A stretch of 64,000 nucleotides of DNA from NCBI RefSeq assembly GCF_000245335.1, contig NZ_JH600294.1, forward strand, positions 124,001 to 188,000, in the 5' to 3' direction. Under the pieces are notes generated by a model. The model was not told the origin of the DNA. It did no database searches and saw only the letters and a list, made by a program, of their open reading frames with translations. The position numbers and the translations under genes were made by a program. Positions 56,082 through 64,000 of this stretch are shown here, in pieces (position 1 is the stretch's first letter; every line of letters starts with the position of its first letter). Source of the stretch: Bacillus mojavensis RO-H-1 = KCTC 3706 (GTDB lineage: Bacteria > Bacillota > Bacilli > Bacillales > Bacillaceae).

Positions 56082-59000
56082 TTACTGCACTACCGCTTGT
56101 TTTTGTCCCGCCGGCGCTGTTTTCTGCTTTGGTTTCGTATTGGCTTCAAACGCGTACATAACGGCTTCTTCCTCAGATAAGCCCGCAGCTTTTTGCTCTT
56201 CGATGCTCGCAAGCATTTGTTTATAGTTTTTCGGAATCACTTTAATGAATTTTTTCACACTGTCTTCCCACTGTTCAAGCAGGTCTGCAGCTTTTTGGCT
56301 GTTTGTATACGCAGCATGCTTTTCAAGCATTGCTTTAACTTGTTGAATTTCTTTTTCATCCTCTAAAGACTCAAACAAAATCATTTCAAGGTTGCATTTG
56401 CGTTTAAATGCTTTTACATCTTCGGCCAATACATACGCGATTCCGCCGGACATACCAGCCGCGAAGTTTTTGCCGACATCACCCAGTACGACAACACTTC
56501 CGCCTGTCATGTATTCACAGCCGTGATCACCGATGCCTTCAACAACAACATTCACACCGCTGTTCCGAACGGCAAAGCGTTCACCTGCACGGCCGTTAAT
56601 ATATGCTTCTCCGCTCGTCGCGCCATAGAATGCCACGTTGCCGATAATCACATTTTCATGTGATGCGGAGTTGAATCCTTCCGGTGATTTGACAATGATT
56701 TTTCCGCCAGACAGACCTTTTCCGACGTAGTCATTTGAATCTCCGTCTAAATAAAGCGTCATGCCTTTAGGAACGAACGCTCCAAAGCTTTGGCCGGCTG
56801 ATCCTGTGAATTGCAGCTTAATCGTATCTTCCGGAAGTCCTTCTTCACCGTAACGTTTCGAAATTTCACTGCCTGTTACAGTGCCTGCTACACGGTTTGT
56901 GTTATTGATTTCGACTGAAATATCAGCTTCTTTCCCAGATTCAATGGCATCTTTTACAGCAGGAAGAATCGTTGTGATATCGAGCGATTGATCAATTTTA
57001 TGGTTTTGCGGTGTTTGGAATGTCCGTACGCCTTCCGGCTGATAAAGAAGTGTGGACAAATCAAGCTGGCTCGCTTTCCAATGCGCCTTTGCCCGCTCAC
57101 TCACGTTAAGTGCGTCAGTGCGGCCGATCATTTCATCGAACGTTTTAAAACCTAATGCAGCCATGTATTCACGGACTTCTTCAGCAATAAACAGCATGTA
57201 GTTCACAATATGATCAGGATCTCCCATGAACTTTTTGCGAAGTTCAGGATTTTGAGTCGCTACCCCGACAGGACATGTATCCAAATGGCAGGCGCGCATC
57301 ATAACACATCCGAGAACAACTAACGGAGCAGTTGCAAAACCGAATTCTTCGGCGCCGAGCAATGCGGCCATGACAACGTCCCGGCCTGTCATAAGCTTTC
57401 CGTCTGTTTCTAATACAACACGATCACGGAGTCCGTTCAGCATTAAGGTTTGGTGCGCTTCTGCAAGGCCCAGCTCCCACGGTAACCCTGTATGTTTAAT
57501 GCTTGTTTTAGGTGAAGCACCTGTACCTCCGTCATAACCGCTGATCACAATGACATCTGCAGTTGCTTTAGCAACACCCGCAGCGATCGTTCCGACACCC
57601 GCTTTCGAGACCAACTTCACGCTGATTCTTGCATCACGGTTCGAATTTTTCAAATCGTGAATCAGCTGGGCTAAATCCTCGATAGAATAAATGTCATGGT
57701 GCGGAGGCGGTGAAATCAACCCGACCCCTGGTGTTGATCCGCGGACATCGGCAACCCAAGGATACACTTTATTGCCCGGCAGCTGTCCGCCTTCTCCCGG
57801 TTTTGCGCCTTGCGCCATTTTAATCTGCAGCTCATCGGCGTTGACTAAGTAATGGCTTTTTACACCAAATCGTCCGGATGCAATTTGTTTGATCGCACTT
57901 CTTCTGTCATCGCCGTTTTCATCCGGCACAAAGCGTTTTGGATCTTCTCCGCCTTCCCCGCTGTTGCTTTTTCCGCCCAAGCGGTTCATCGCAATCGCTA
58001 ATGCTTCGTGAGCTTCCTTACTTAATGATCCAAATGACATCGCACCTGTTTTAAAACGTTTGACAATCGATTCAGCAGATTCTACTTCCTCCACTTTTAG
58101 AGGCTTGCGGTCTTCATCAAATGAGAACAGGTTTCGCAGGAATCCGATTCGTTCTTCATCTGCCGCTTTCGTATACTGTTTAAACAGATTGTAATCATTT
58201 CTGCGGCACGCCCACTGCAAGGTATGAATCGTTTTTGGGTTAAACGCGTGATGCTCTCCGCCGTTTCTCCATTGGAAGTCACTTCCCGGTTCAAGCGTTT
58301 TGCTGTAATCATCTTGATACGCTTCCTGGTGGCGGCGCTGCGCCTCTTCCGCAATGGTATTTAAGTCAATGCCGCCGAGCTGTGATGCTGTTCCCGTAAA
58401 ATAACGGTCAATTACGTCATGGCTGATTCCTACCGCTTCAAAGATTTGGGCGCCCCTGTAGCTCTGTACAGTAGAAATTCCCATCTTTGACATCACTTTT
58501 ACGACACCTTCGGTAATGCTTTTTCCATATTTGCTGACCGCTTCTTCATAGCTGATATCCAAACGGCCTTCGTCAATCTCCTGCTTGTAGGTTGCATATG
58601 CCAGATAAGGATTGACAGCATCAGCACCATAGCCGATTAGAGCTGCAAAGTGATGAACTTCTCGTGCTTCTCCCGATTCAACGATAATGCTGACTTTCGT
58701 GCGCAATCCTTTTCGGATTAAATGCTGGTGCAGTGCGCTGACTGCTAACAACGGCGGAATTGGCGTTAATTGCTCATTCATTGCTCTATCGGACAGAATC
58801 AAAAGACTTATGCCTTGGCTGATTGCTTTCTCAGCTTGGGTGAACATGTCTTTTAACCCGCGTTCAAGATCTTCTGAAAACAGCACATTAATCTTTTGGC
58901 TTCTTAAATCAGGATGGACGATTGTTTTCAGTGCATAAAACTGCTCATTTGATAACACGGGTGTATACAGCTTGATTCGGCGAACGTTACGTTCATTTGG

Positions 59001-60644
59001 ATGAAGGAGATCGCCTTCTGCTCCGAGCCAGGTCATTGTTGAAGTCACGAGCTGCTCGCGAATCGCGTCAATCGGCGGGTTTGTAACCTGTGCAAACAAC
59101 TGCTTAAAGTAATTAAACAGCGATTGCGGTCGATCAGACAAAACAGCAAGCGGCGAATCGTTCCCCATTGAGCCGAGAGGATCTTTTCCTTCTTTAATAA
59201 CAGGAATTAAATATTTTTGAATATCCTCATATGTGTATCCAAACGCTTTCTGACGCGTAAGAAGATCCGCGAACTGCTCTTCCTCTCTTGTTTCCGGATC
59301 AGGATTCACTTGCACGAGCTCTTCCTCAAGCCATTTTTGGTATGGATATTCAGTTGCGATTTGTGTCTTTATTTCTTCATCAGAAATGATGCGGCCTTCT
59401 TCTAGGTCAATTAAAAGCATTTTTCCTGGTTCAAGGCGGTTTTTATATAAGACGTTTTCCTGTTCAACTTCAATAACGCCGACTTCAGATGAGAAAATAA
59501 TATAATCATCCTTTGTCACATAATAACGAGCCGGACGTAAACCATTACGGTCAAGGATTGCACCGATTTGTTTTCCGTCAGTAAATGAAATGGCAGTCGG
59601 ACCGTCCCAAGGCTCCATTAATGAACTGTGATACTCGTAGAACGCTCTTTTTTCTTTAGACATGTGCGTATTTTCTGTCCATGGCTCAGGAATCAGCATC
59701 ATCGCCGTATGTGCCGGCTTGCGTCCCGCCATAACGAAAAACTCAAATGCGTTATCCAAAATGGAAGAGTCACTGCCGTCAGCATTCAGTATTGGAAGAA
59801 TTTTATTGAGATCCTCACCAAAGCTTTCAGACACAAATTGCTGTTCACGTGCTCTCATCCAGTTGATATTTCCTCGAAGAGTGTTAATCTCACCATTGTG
59901 AACCAAATAGCGGTTTGGGTGTGCCCTTTCCCATGTAGGGAAGGTATTTGTGCTGAAGCGTGAATGAACTAGTGCAAAAGCAGATACGAATGCCTCATCT
60001 TGCAGATCGGAATAAAACGCATCAACCTGTTCAGGTGTTAAAAGGCCTTTATAAACAATAGTTTGGCTTGAAAGACTGGCAAAATAAAAATCTAGACCTT
60101 CCGTTACTCCCCAGTTTTCAGCCTGTTTACGAATGACATACAATTTTCGCTCAAACGACAAATCATCCTTCAGGTCAGAACTTGCGCCAATGAATACTTG
60201 ACGGACAAAAGGACAGCTTTTTTGTGCTACTGTTCCGATTTTTCCGACATTTACAGGTACAGTTCTCCATCCAAGCACTACTTGGCCTTCCTGTTCAATC
60301 AGTGCATTGATTTGCTTTTCGATTTTTTTTCTTTCATCTTCCTTCTGCGAGAAAAAGACCATTCCTACCCCGTAACGTCCTTTTTCCGGCAGATTGATAT
60401 CTTTGCACTCTTTCTTAAAGAAAGCATCAGGGATTTGAACCAGTAAGCCGGCGCCGTCTCCCGTATCCGGATCACTGCCTTGGCCTCCTCTGTGGTCGAG
60501 CTGGCAAAGCATCTGCAGCCCCTGTTTGACGATGTCATGTGTCGCCTTGCCTTTTAAGTGCGCATATAGGCCGATTCCGCACGCATCATGTTCAAATTCA
60601 GGACGGTAGAGACCTTGAGCTTTTGGCATTTGATTGTAAGTCAT
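56082..60644 (-). CDS. gltA: Glutamate synthase large subunit GltA
   Basis: Catalyses glutamine hydrolysis and the transfer of ammonia to 2-oxoglutarate. 1520 residues, normal. Seen: a 21-residue propeptide followed by Cys22, the N-terminal amidotransferase nucleophile ([17 protein letters not shown]). Then a class-II glutamine amidotransferase domain (to about 400), the central domain, and an FMN-binding synthase barrel with EGGEDPKRF and [17 protein letters not shown] near 1050. The 3Fe-4S cysteines are in [19 protein letters not shown] near 1120, and a C-terminal glycine-rich beta-helix contains [29 protein letters not shown]. Divergent from its activator gltC. Supplies glutamate for the cell, including the proHJ route at the right end of the window. 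Confidence 0.97.
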   Translation of the reverse strand: MTYNQMPKAQGLYRPEFEHDACGIGLYAHLKGKATHDIVKQGLQMLCQLDHRGGQGSDPDTGDGAGLLVQIPDAFFKKECKDINLPEKGRYGVGMVFFSQKEDERKKIEKQINALIEQEGQVVLGWRTVPVNVGKIGTVAQKSCPFVRQVFIGASSDLKDDLSFERKLYVIRKQAENWGVTEGLDFYFASLSSQTIVYKGLLTPEQVDAFYSDLQDEAFVSAFALVHSRFSTNTFPTWERAHPNRYLVHNGEINTLRGNINWMRAREQQFVSESFGEDLNKILPILNADGSDSSILDNAFEFFVMAGRKPAHTAMMLIPEPWTENTHMSKEKRAFYEYHSSLMEPWDGPTAISFTDGKQIGAILDRNGLRPARYYVTKDDYIIFSSEVGVIEVEQENVLYKNRLEPGKMLLIDLEEGRIISDEEIKTQIATEYPYQKWLEEELVQVNPDPETREEEQFADLLTRQKAFGYTYEDIQKYLIPVIKEGKDPLGSMGNDSPLAVLSDRPQSLFNYFKQLFAQVTNPPIDAIREQLVTSTMTWLGAEGDLLHPNERNVRRIKLYTPVLSNEQFYALKTIVHPDLRSQKINVLFSEDLERGLKDMFTQAEKAISQGISLLILSDRAMNEQLTPIPPLLAVSALHQHLIRKGLRTKVSIIVESGEAREVHHFAALIGYGADAVNPYLAYATYKQEIDEGRLDISYEEAVSKYGKSITEGVVKVMSKMGISTVQSYRGAQIFEAVGISHDVIDRYFTGTASQLGGIDLNTIAEEAQRRHQEAYQDDYSKTLEPGSDFQWRNGGEHHAFNPKTIHTLQWACRRNDYNLFKQYTKAADEERIGFLRNLFSFDEDRKPLKVEEVESAESIVKRFKTGAMSFGSLSKEAHEALAIAMNRLGGKSNSGEGGEDPKRFVPDENGDDRRSAIKQIASGRFGVKSHYLVNADELQIKMAQGAKPGEGGQLPGNKVYPWVADVRGSTPGVGLISPPPHHDIYSIEDLAQLIHDLKNSNRDARISVKLVSKAGVGTIAAGVAKATADVIVISGYDGGTGASPKTSIKHTGLPWELGLAEAHQTLMLNGLRDRVVLETDGKLMTGRDVVMAALLGAEEFGFATAPLVVLGCVMMRACHLDTCPVGVATQNPELRKKFMGDPDHIVNYMLFIAEEVREYMAALGFKTFDEMIGRTDALNVSERAKAHWKASQLDLSTLLYQPEGVRTFQTPQNHKIDQSLDITTILPAVKDAIESGKEADISVEINNTNRVAGTVTGSEISKRYGEEGLPEDTIKLQFTGSAGQSFGAFVPKGMTLYLDGDSNDYVGKGLSGGKIIVKSPEGFNSASHENVIIGNVAFYGATSGEAYINGRAGERFAVRNSGVNVVVEGIGDHGCEYMTGGSVVVLGDVGKNFAAGMSGGIAYVLAEDVKAFKRKCNLEMILFESLEDEKEIQQVKAMLEKHAAYTNSQKAADLLEQWEDSVKKFIKVIPKNYKQMLASIEEQKAAGLSEEEAVMYAFEANTKPKQKTAPAGQKQAVVQ

Positions 60645-60706
60645 AATTCCTCTCCCCCGATCAGTTTCCGATAATACCGGTCATAAAATCTAACAACTCT
60701 AATATT

Positions 60707-60735
60707 ATTGTAGGTTTTCAAAACGATATAAACAA
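60707..60735 (-). promoter_or_regulatory. gltAB promoter
   Basis: TTGTTT - 17 bases - TACAAT on the minus strand. The predicted start near 60700 places the Box I palindrome (60757-60771) about 64 bases upstream, the known position for activation by GltC. Confidence 0.65.
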
Positions 60736-60743
60736 TATATAAT
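60715..60743 (+). promoter_or_regulatory. gltC promoter
   Basis: TTTTCA - 17 bases - TATAAT on the plus strand, overlapping the gltA promoter back to back. The predicted start lies just before Box I, which fits the known negative autoregulation of gltC. Confidence 0.55.
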
Positions 60744-60756
60744 TTAGATCAAAAGA

Positions 60757-60771
60757 ATCTCAAAATGAGAT
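60757..60771. promoter_or_regulatory. GltC Box I palindrome
   Basis: Perfect inverted repeat ATCTCAAAATGAGAT (ATCTCA/TGAGAT) between gltC and gltA, equal in form to the described GltC Box I. Confidence 0.85.
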
Positions 60772-60790
60772 AGATGGATGTGAAACATAC

Positions 60791-61828
60791 ATGGAGCTGC
60801 GCCAACTGCGCTATTTTATGGAGGTTGCTGAGCGAGAACACGTTTCAGAAGCCGCTGATTATCTGCATGTGGCCCAATCAGCCATCAGCAGACAAATTGC
60901 AAACCTTGAAGAAGAATTAAATGTCACTTTATTTGAGCGTGAAGGGAGAAATATCAAACTCACTCCGATTGGAAAAGAATTTTTAATTCATGTCAAAACA
61001 GCGATGAAAGCCATCGATTATGCAAAAGAACAAATTGATGAGTACCTTGACCCGCATCGCGGAACAGTAAAAATTGGTTTTCCTACAAGCCTCGCCAGTC
61101 AGCTTCTGCCGACTGTCGTTTCGGCATTTAAAGAAGAATATCCGCACGTCGAGTTTTTGCTGCGCCAAGGCTCTTATAAGTTTCTGATTGAAGCTGTCAG
61201 AAACCGCGATATCGATTTAGCGTTATTAGGCCCTGTGCCGACGAATTTTCCAGATATAGCAGGAAATATCCTATTCACAGAAAAAATTTACGCGCTTGTA
61301 CCATTAAATCATCCGCTTGCCAAACAAAAAACGGTGCATTTAATCGATTTGCGCAACGATCAATTTGTGTTGTTTCCGGAAGGGTTTGTGCTCAGAAAAA
61401 TGGCGATTGACTCTTGCAAACAGGCCGGGTTTGCCCCTCTTGTCTCTACGGAGGGTGAGGATTTGGACGCTATCAAAGGATTGGTGTCCGCAGGTATGGG
61501 TGTCACCCTCCTGCCGGAGAGCACTTTTGCTGAAACGACACCCCGATTTACAGTGAAAATTCCAATTGAGTTTCCTCAAGTTAAACGGACTGTCGGAATA
61601 ATTAAGCCGAAAAACAGAGAGCTTGCACCGTCAGCGCAGGATTTTTATGAGTTTGTCATACAGTTTTTCTCGAAGGAAGTTCGGGTTTTTTTCGTGTATG
61701 TCTTCTATTTTAATATACAGGTAAAGATAAATCCAAATGGCATACAAACGCTTCCGGATCAATCACAGCTTTGTTTTTCATATCTTTATTTTTTTCGGGT
61801 GTCTCAAGCTGCGCGGAAGAATAATTGA
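60791..61828 (+). CDS. gltC: LysR-type activator GltC, with unusual C-terminal extension
   Basis: Activates gltAB in response to 2-oxoglutarate/glutamate balance. Seen: N-terminal winged HTH (MELRQLRYFMEVAEREHVSEAA, then ISRQIANLEEELNVTLFERE, residues 1-60) and a complete effector-binding domain to about residue 294 (FYEFVIQFFSK). The family is about 300 residues; here the frame runs on to 345 with sequence that looks like non-coding read-through (EVRVFFVYVFYF), overlapping the 3' end of proJ by 119 bases. A hairpin (CTCGAA/TTCGGG) plus T7 at about 61668-61692 inside this tail resembles the gltC terminator, so a nearby stop codon has probably been lost through a small indel. The start ATG has only a weak SD (GGATGTG), typical for a low-level regulator. 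Confidence 0.9.
   Translation: MELRQLRYFMEVAEREHVSEAADYLHVAQSAISRQIANLEEELNVTLFEREGRNIKLTPIGKEFLIHVKTAMKAIDYAKEQIDEYLDPHRGTVKIGFPTSLASQLLPTVVSAFKEEYPHVEFLLRQGSYKFLIEAVRNRDIDLALLGPVPTNFPDIAGNILFTEKIYALVPLNHPLAKQKTVHLIDLRNDQFVLFPEGFVLRKMAIDSCKQAGFAPLVSTEGEDLDAIKGLVSAGMGVTLLPESTFAETTPRFTVKIPIEFPQVKRTVGIIKPKNRELAPSAQDFYEFVIQFFSKEVRVFFVYVFYFNIQVKINPNGIQTLPDQSQLCFSYLYFFRVSQAARKNN
61668..61693 (+). terminator. Probable gltC terminator inside the extended frame
   Basis: CTCGAA - GGAAG - TTCGGG (with one G-T pair) followed by seven T. A modest stem; its place inside the reading frame argues that the gltC tail is not natural. Confidence 0.45.
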
Positions 61829-62825
61829 CGATCCCGAGGCCGATGTCTTCACCATGAGAATCAGTCAGGCGGACAACAGCGCCGCTTTTAAATTTTCCTT
61901 TAATCTCCCTTACACCATCTGGGTAAATACTCGATTGACCGTCAGCTATTTGGCCGGAACAGTCATCTGATAACACAATTTTACCTTCTGGTCCGGAATT
62001 AAAAGCGATCCACTGCTCTTTTTGATTCAACGGAAGCGTTCCCTCAGCTTCAAAATAGGTGCCTTCCGCCTCTCCATGAACAGCTTGATATAATATATCG
62101 GCGGCGTCTGCCTGGCCAAGAAATCCTTTAATGCCAGATGCCATCACAATTTTAAACGCATCCAATTTGGATCTCATGCCCCCGGTGCCGACTTCGCTGT
62201 CTGTATCGCCTGCGCACGCTTCAATTTCCGGTGTAATCTCACTGACCCACTGCATCCTTTTCGCTTTTGGTTTCTTTCGCGGATTGCCGTCATATAAACC
62301 ATCGATATCCGATAAAATCACAAGCAGGTCCGCATCGATTAATCCGGCGACTTTCGCTGCGAGTGTATCATTATCGCCAAACTTAAGCCGATTGACGGTC
62401 ACTGTGTCATTTTCGTTAATTATCGGGATAATACCACGTTCAAGCAGTACATTCATTGTGTTCCGAACATTGTGATATCGGTATTCATCAGAAAAGTCAC
62501 TTCTCGTAATTAAAATCTGGGAAGCCACGTAACCGTGCGCCAAAAACAGCTTTGAATAAGCCTCCATCAGCAATCCCTGACCGATTGAAGCAGACGCTTG
62601 TTTTTCAGGCAGATTTTCTGGTCGCTGAAGAAATCCGAGCTTGCGATATCCTGCAGCTACTGCGCCGGAAGAAACCAGGATGACTTCATATCCGGCGTCT
62701 TTTAGTTTGGCGACCTGGTCCACTAAAGCTTCCAGTTTCCGAATGCTGATTTCCCCATGAAGACTTGTTAATGAACTGCTGCCGATCTTCACGACAACTC
62801 TTTTCATTTCTGTTTCAGACGTCAC
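61710..62825 (-). CDS. proJ: Glutamate 5-kinase ProJ
   Basis: First step of the osmotic-stress proline route: phosphorylates glutamate with ATP. 371 residues from GTG 62825 (SD AGGAG, spacing 7). Seen: amino-acid-kinase domain with VVVKIGSSSLTS near residue 10, VSSGAVAAGYRKLG near 52, INENDTV near 137, FGDNDTLAAKVA near 148, SDIDGLYDGNPR near 173, and GTGGMRSKLDAFKIVMASGI near 217; then a C-terminal PUA domain (from about residue 285). It follows proH by 15 bases. The 3' end overlaps the read-through tail of gltC on the other strand. Confidence 0.95.
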   Translation of the reverse strand: MTSETEMKRVVVKIGSSSLTSLHGEISIRKLEALVDQVAKLKDAGYEVILVSSGAVAAGYRKLGFLQRPENLPEKQASASIGQGLLMEAYSKLFLAHGYVASQILITRSDFSDEYRYHNVRNTMNVLLERGIIPIINENDTVTVNRLKFGDNDTLAAKVAGLIDADLLVILSDIDGLYDGNPRKKPKAKRMQWVSEITPEIEACAGDTDSEVGTGGMRSKLDAFKIVMASGIKGFLGQADAADILYQAVHGEAEGTYFEAEGTLPLNQKEQWIAFNSGPEGKIVLSDDCSGQIADGQSSIYPDGVREIKGKFKSGAVVRLTDSHGEDIGLGIVNYSSAQLETPEKNKDMKNKAVIDPEAFVCHLDLSLPVY

Positions 62826-62840
62826 TTTATCACTCCTGTT

Positions 62841-63725
62841 TTATAGCGGTGCCGCTGTTTTTTCAAGATCATCGCTAATTTCCTTTGAACGCTTAGCTGC
62901 ATGTTTAATGGCTTGAGAAATCGCTTCTCCGCCGCCGCTCTTCTTCAAAGCCTGCAATCCGGCAGCAGTCGTTCCATTTGGCGAGGTGATATTGTCTCTC
63001 AGCACCTCAGGCTGTTCTCCTGTTTCCATCAGCATTTTTGCAGCACCTAAGAGTGTCTGTGCACCGATGCTTCGTGATAATTGTTTATCGAGTCCCGCTT
63101 CTTCGCTCGTCTTTTCAATGAATTCCATTAAATAATAAAAATAAGCAGGGCCGCTGCCGGCAATTCCCGTGAAAATGTCCATTTGATTTTCCTGGATTTT
63201 ATACACTTCACCCATACAGCCGAGCAAAGCCGCCGTCAGTTTTTCTAAATCATCTGTCACATGCCTGCCAAGCGCGATGGCAGTTGCAGAAGCGCCGATC
63301 ATACTTGATGTGTTAGGCATTACTCTGACAACCGGCTGTTGATTATGCAATGATTGTTCAATATAAGAGGTGGTTATGCCGGCTAGCACCGACAAAATTA
63401 ATTGATGGGGTTGGATACGTGTTTTTAATGATGACAGAGCGTTTTCAGCATCTTTTGGCTTCATCGCCAAAATGAGCACATCCATGTCTTCAATACATAA
63501 GTGATCCGGCGCCACGCCTTTGATTCCATATTGAAGTTCAAGCTCAGCTAATCGCTCCGTATTGCTGCGGTTTGTAACGCAGATGTTTTGTTTTGGGATT
63601 TTTTTGGCACGAACGATACCTGATATCATTCCTTCCGCCATAGATCCGGCTCCAATAAAAGCTACCTTTTTTTGATCAAAGATCGGTAACATCTCCTTTG
63701 TTCGCTTTTTTGTTCGTATTTTCAC
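62841..63725 (-). CDS. proH: Pyrroline-5-carboxylate reductase ProH
   Basis: Last step of proline synthesis: NAD(P)H-dependent reduction of pyrroline-5-carboxylate. Seen: Rossmann motif KKVAFIGAGSMAEGM near residue 20, VRVMPNTSSMIGASAT near residue 130, GSGPAYFYYLMEF near 180, and the proline-binding signature DNITSPNGTTAAGLQAL near 250. The start is uncertain. The GTG at 63725 gives 294 residues but has no SD and would be almost at the transcript start; the ATG at 63692 gives 283 residues but AAAGGAG touches it directly. First gene of proHJ, the osmotically induced proline branch in Bacillus. No T-box leader is visible. Confidence 0.92.
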   Translation of the reverse strand: MKIRTKKRTKEMLPIFDQKKVAFIGAGSMAEGMISGIVRAKKIPKQNICVTNRSNTERLAELELQYGIKGVAPDHLCIEDMDVLILAMKPKDAENALSSLKTRIQPHQLILSVLAGITTSYIEQSLHNQQPVVRVMPNTSSMIGASATAIALGRHVTDDLEKLTAALLGCMGEVYKIQENQMDIFTGIAGSGPAYFYYLMEFIEKTSEEAGLDKQLSRSIGAQTLLGAAKMLMETGEQPEVLRDNITSPNGTTAAGLQALKKSGGGEAISQAIKHAAKRSKEISDDLEKTAAPL

Positions 63726-63733
63726 ACGTTTAA

Positions 63734-63762
63734 AATGTTACCACGTGAGGAAATGATGTCAA
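63734..63762 (-). promoter_or_regulatory. proHJ promoter candidate
   Basis: TTGACA (63757-63762), 17 bases, AACATT (63734-63739) on the minus strand; shifting by one gives TAACAT with spacing 16. A perfect -35 with a weak -10 fits an osmotically regulated SigA promoter. Confidence 0.6.
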
Positions 63763-63825
63763 GTTTGAAGGTCACTACTGATTTGTATTGTTTCATTTCG
63801 ACAAATATGTATAATGAAAAACAGA

Positions 63826-63864
63826 AAACACCCGATACTCGTGGCTATACCGGGTTTTTCTATG
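63826..63864 (-). terminator. Terminator of rtp
   Basis: ACCCGGTA / TATCGGGT stem with one G-T pair, followed on the minus strand by TTTTCTGTTTTT, immediately after the rtp stop. Confidence 0.8.
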
Positions 63865-64000
63865 TTAAAAATTATCTGACAGTGCTTTTTCAATCAGTTT
63901 TTTGCAGCGATCCAGCTCCACTTTCAGCTGTTTTTTATACAGCTTGGCTGCCTCGTAATCTTTAAATTGATAGAGGACAACTTCTTGAAGCTTAGCCCCT
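63865..64000 (-). CDS. rtp: Replication terminator protein Rtp, C-terminal end (cut by window edge)
   Basis: Only the last 44 residues are in the window, ending at TAA 63865-63867. The sequence LYQFKDYEAAKLYKKQLKVE, followed by LDRCKKLIEKALSDNF, is the characteristic long C-terminal dimerisation helix of RTP, the winged-helix protein that binds Ter sites and blocks replication forks. The Ter sites that lie upstream of rtp are outside the window. Its presence places the window at the replication terminus. Confidence 0.92.
   Translation of the reverse strand, partial: GAKLQEVVLYQFKDYEAAKLYKKQLKVELDRCKKLIEKALSDNF

Noticed and set aside
63726..63860. T-box or other tRNA-sensing leader before proHJ
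   Set aside because: The promoter lies within about 40 bases of the start, leaving no room, and no T-box core sequence is present.

Overview
The window comes from a member of the Bacillus subtilis species complex. The evidence is the gene order (yngHA-yngI-yngJ-yngK-yngL, fengycin/plipastatin synthetase, dacC, galM, yoeA, iseA, tRNA-Arg, yoeC, yoeD, ggt, yofA, yogA, gltB-gltA, gltC, proJ-proH, rtp), SD sequences of AAGGAGG type, and protein sequences that match those families in length and motif. The last gene entering from the right edge is the C-terminal end of the replication terminator protein, so the window lies beside the chromosome terminus.

Left part (1-6.6 kb, all on the minus strand): a mother-cell-type acyl-CoA catabolic operon (yngJ acyl-CoA dehydrogenase, yngI acyl-CoA ligase, yngHA biotin carboxylase running off the edge). 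It is followed, on the upstream side, by a decayed GNAT acetyltransferase gene, the secreted glycoside-hydrolase-like yngK and the small membrane protein yngL.

Centre (6.7-43.8 kb, minus strand): the five-gene fengycin/plipastatin non-ribosomal peptide synthetase in the order ppsA-B-C-D-E. I read the ten adenylation-domain specificity codes by hand. They predict Glu-Orn-Tyr-Thr-Glu-Val/Ala-Pro-Gln-Tyr-Ile, with epimerisation domains at residues 2, 4, 6 and 9 and a terminal thioesterase in PpsE. ppsB to ppsE look intact. ppsA is broken twice within about 130 bp. An in-frame 678-bp deletion removes the N-terminal half of the second condensation domain, including its HHxxxDG motif, and a one-base deletion then shifts the frame. 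As written, this assembly line should not make fengycin. The lesion lies inside a cassette present almost identically in ppsA, ppsC and ppsD, so an assembly collapse must be excluded.

Right part (44-64 kb): cell-wall and housekeeping genes. dacC (PBP4a) and galM are on the minus strand, the MATE exporter yoeA and the autolysin inhibitor iseA are divergent, then comes tRNA-Arg(CCU) followed by a remnant integrative unit (single-domain tyrosine recombinase yoeC, excisionase-like yoeD, a perfect 11-bp-arm palindrome, and a 41-codon ORF). Next are ggt (gamma-glutamyltransferase), a LysR gene yofA broken by three single-base deletions, the MDR oxidoreductase yogA, glutamate synthase gltA-gltB with its divergent LysR activator gltC and a clear Box I palindrome, and the osmotic-stress proline pathway proH-proJ. 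Together gltAB and proHJ supply glutamate and convert it to proline.

Apart from the broken ppsA, the regions most worth a second look are the yoeC/yoeD/tRNA segment, a 10-mer (TGTAACATAA) shared by three neighbouring intergenic regions, and a set of single-base deletions that could be true gene decay or sequencing error.
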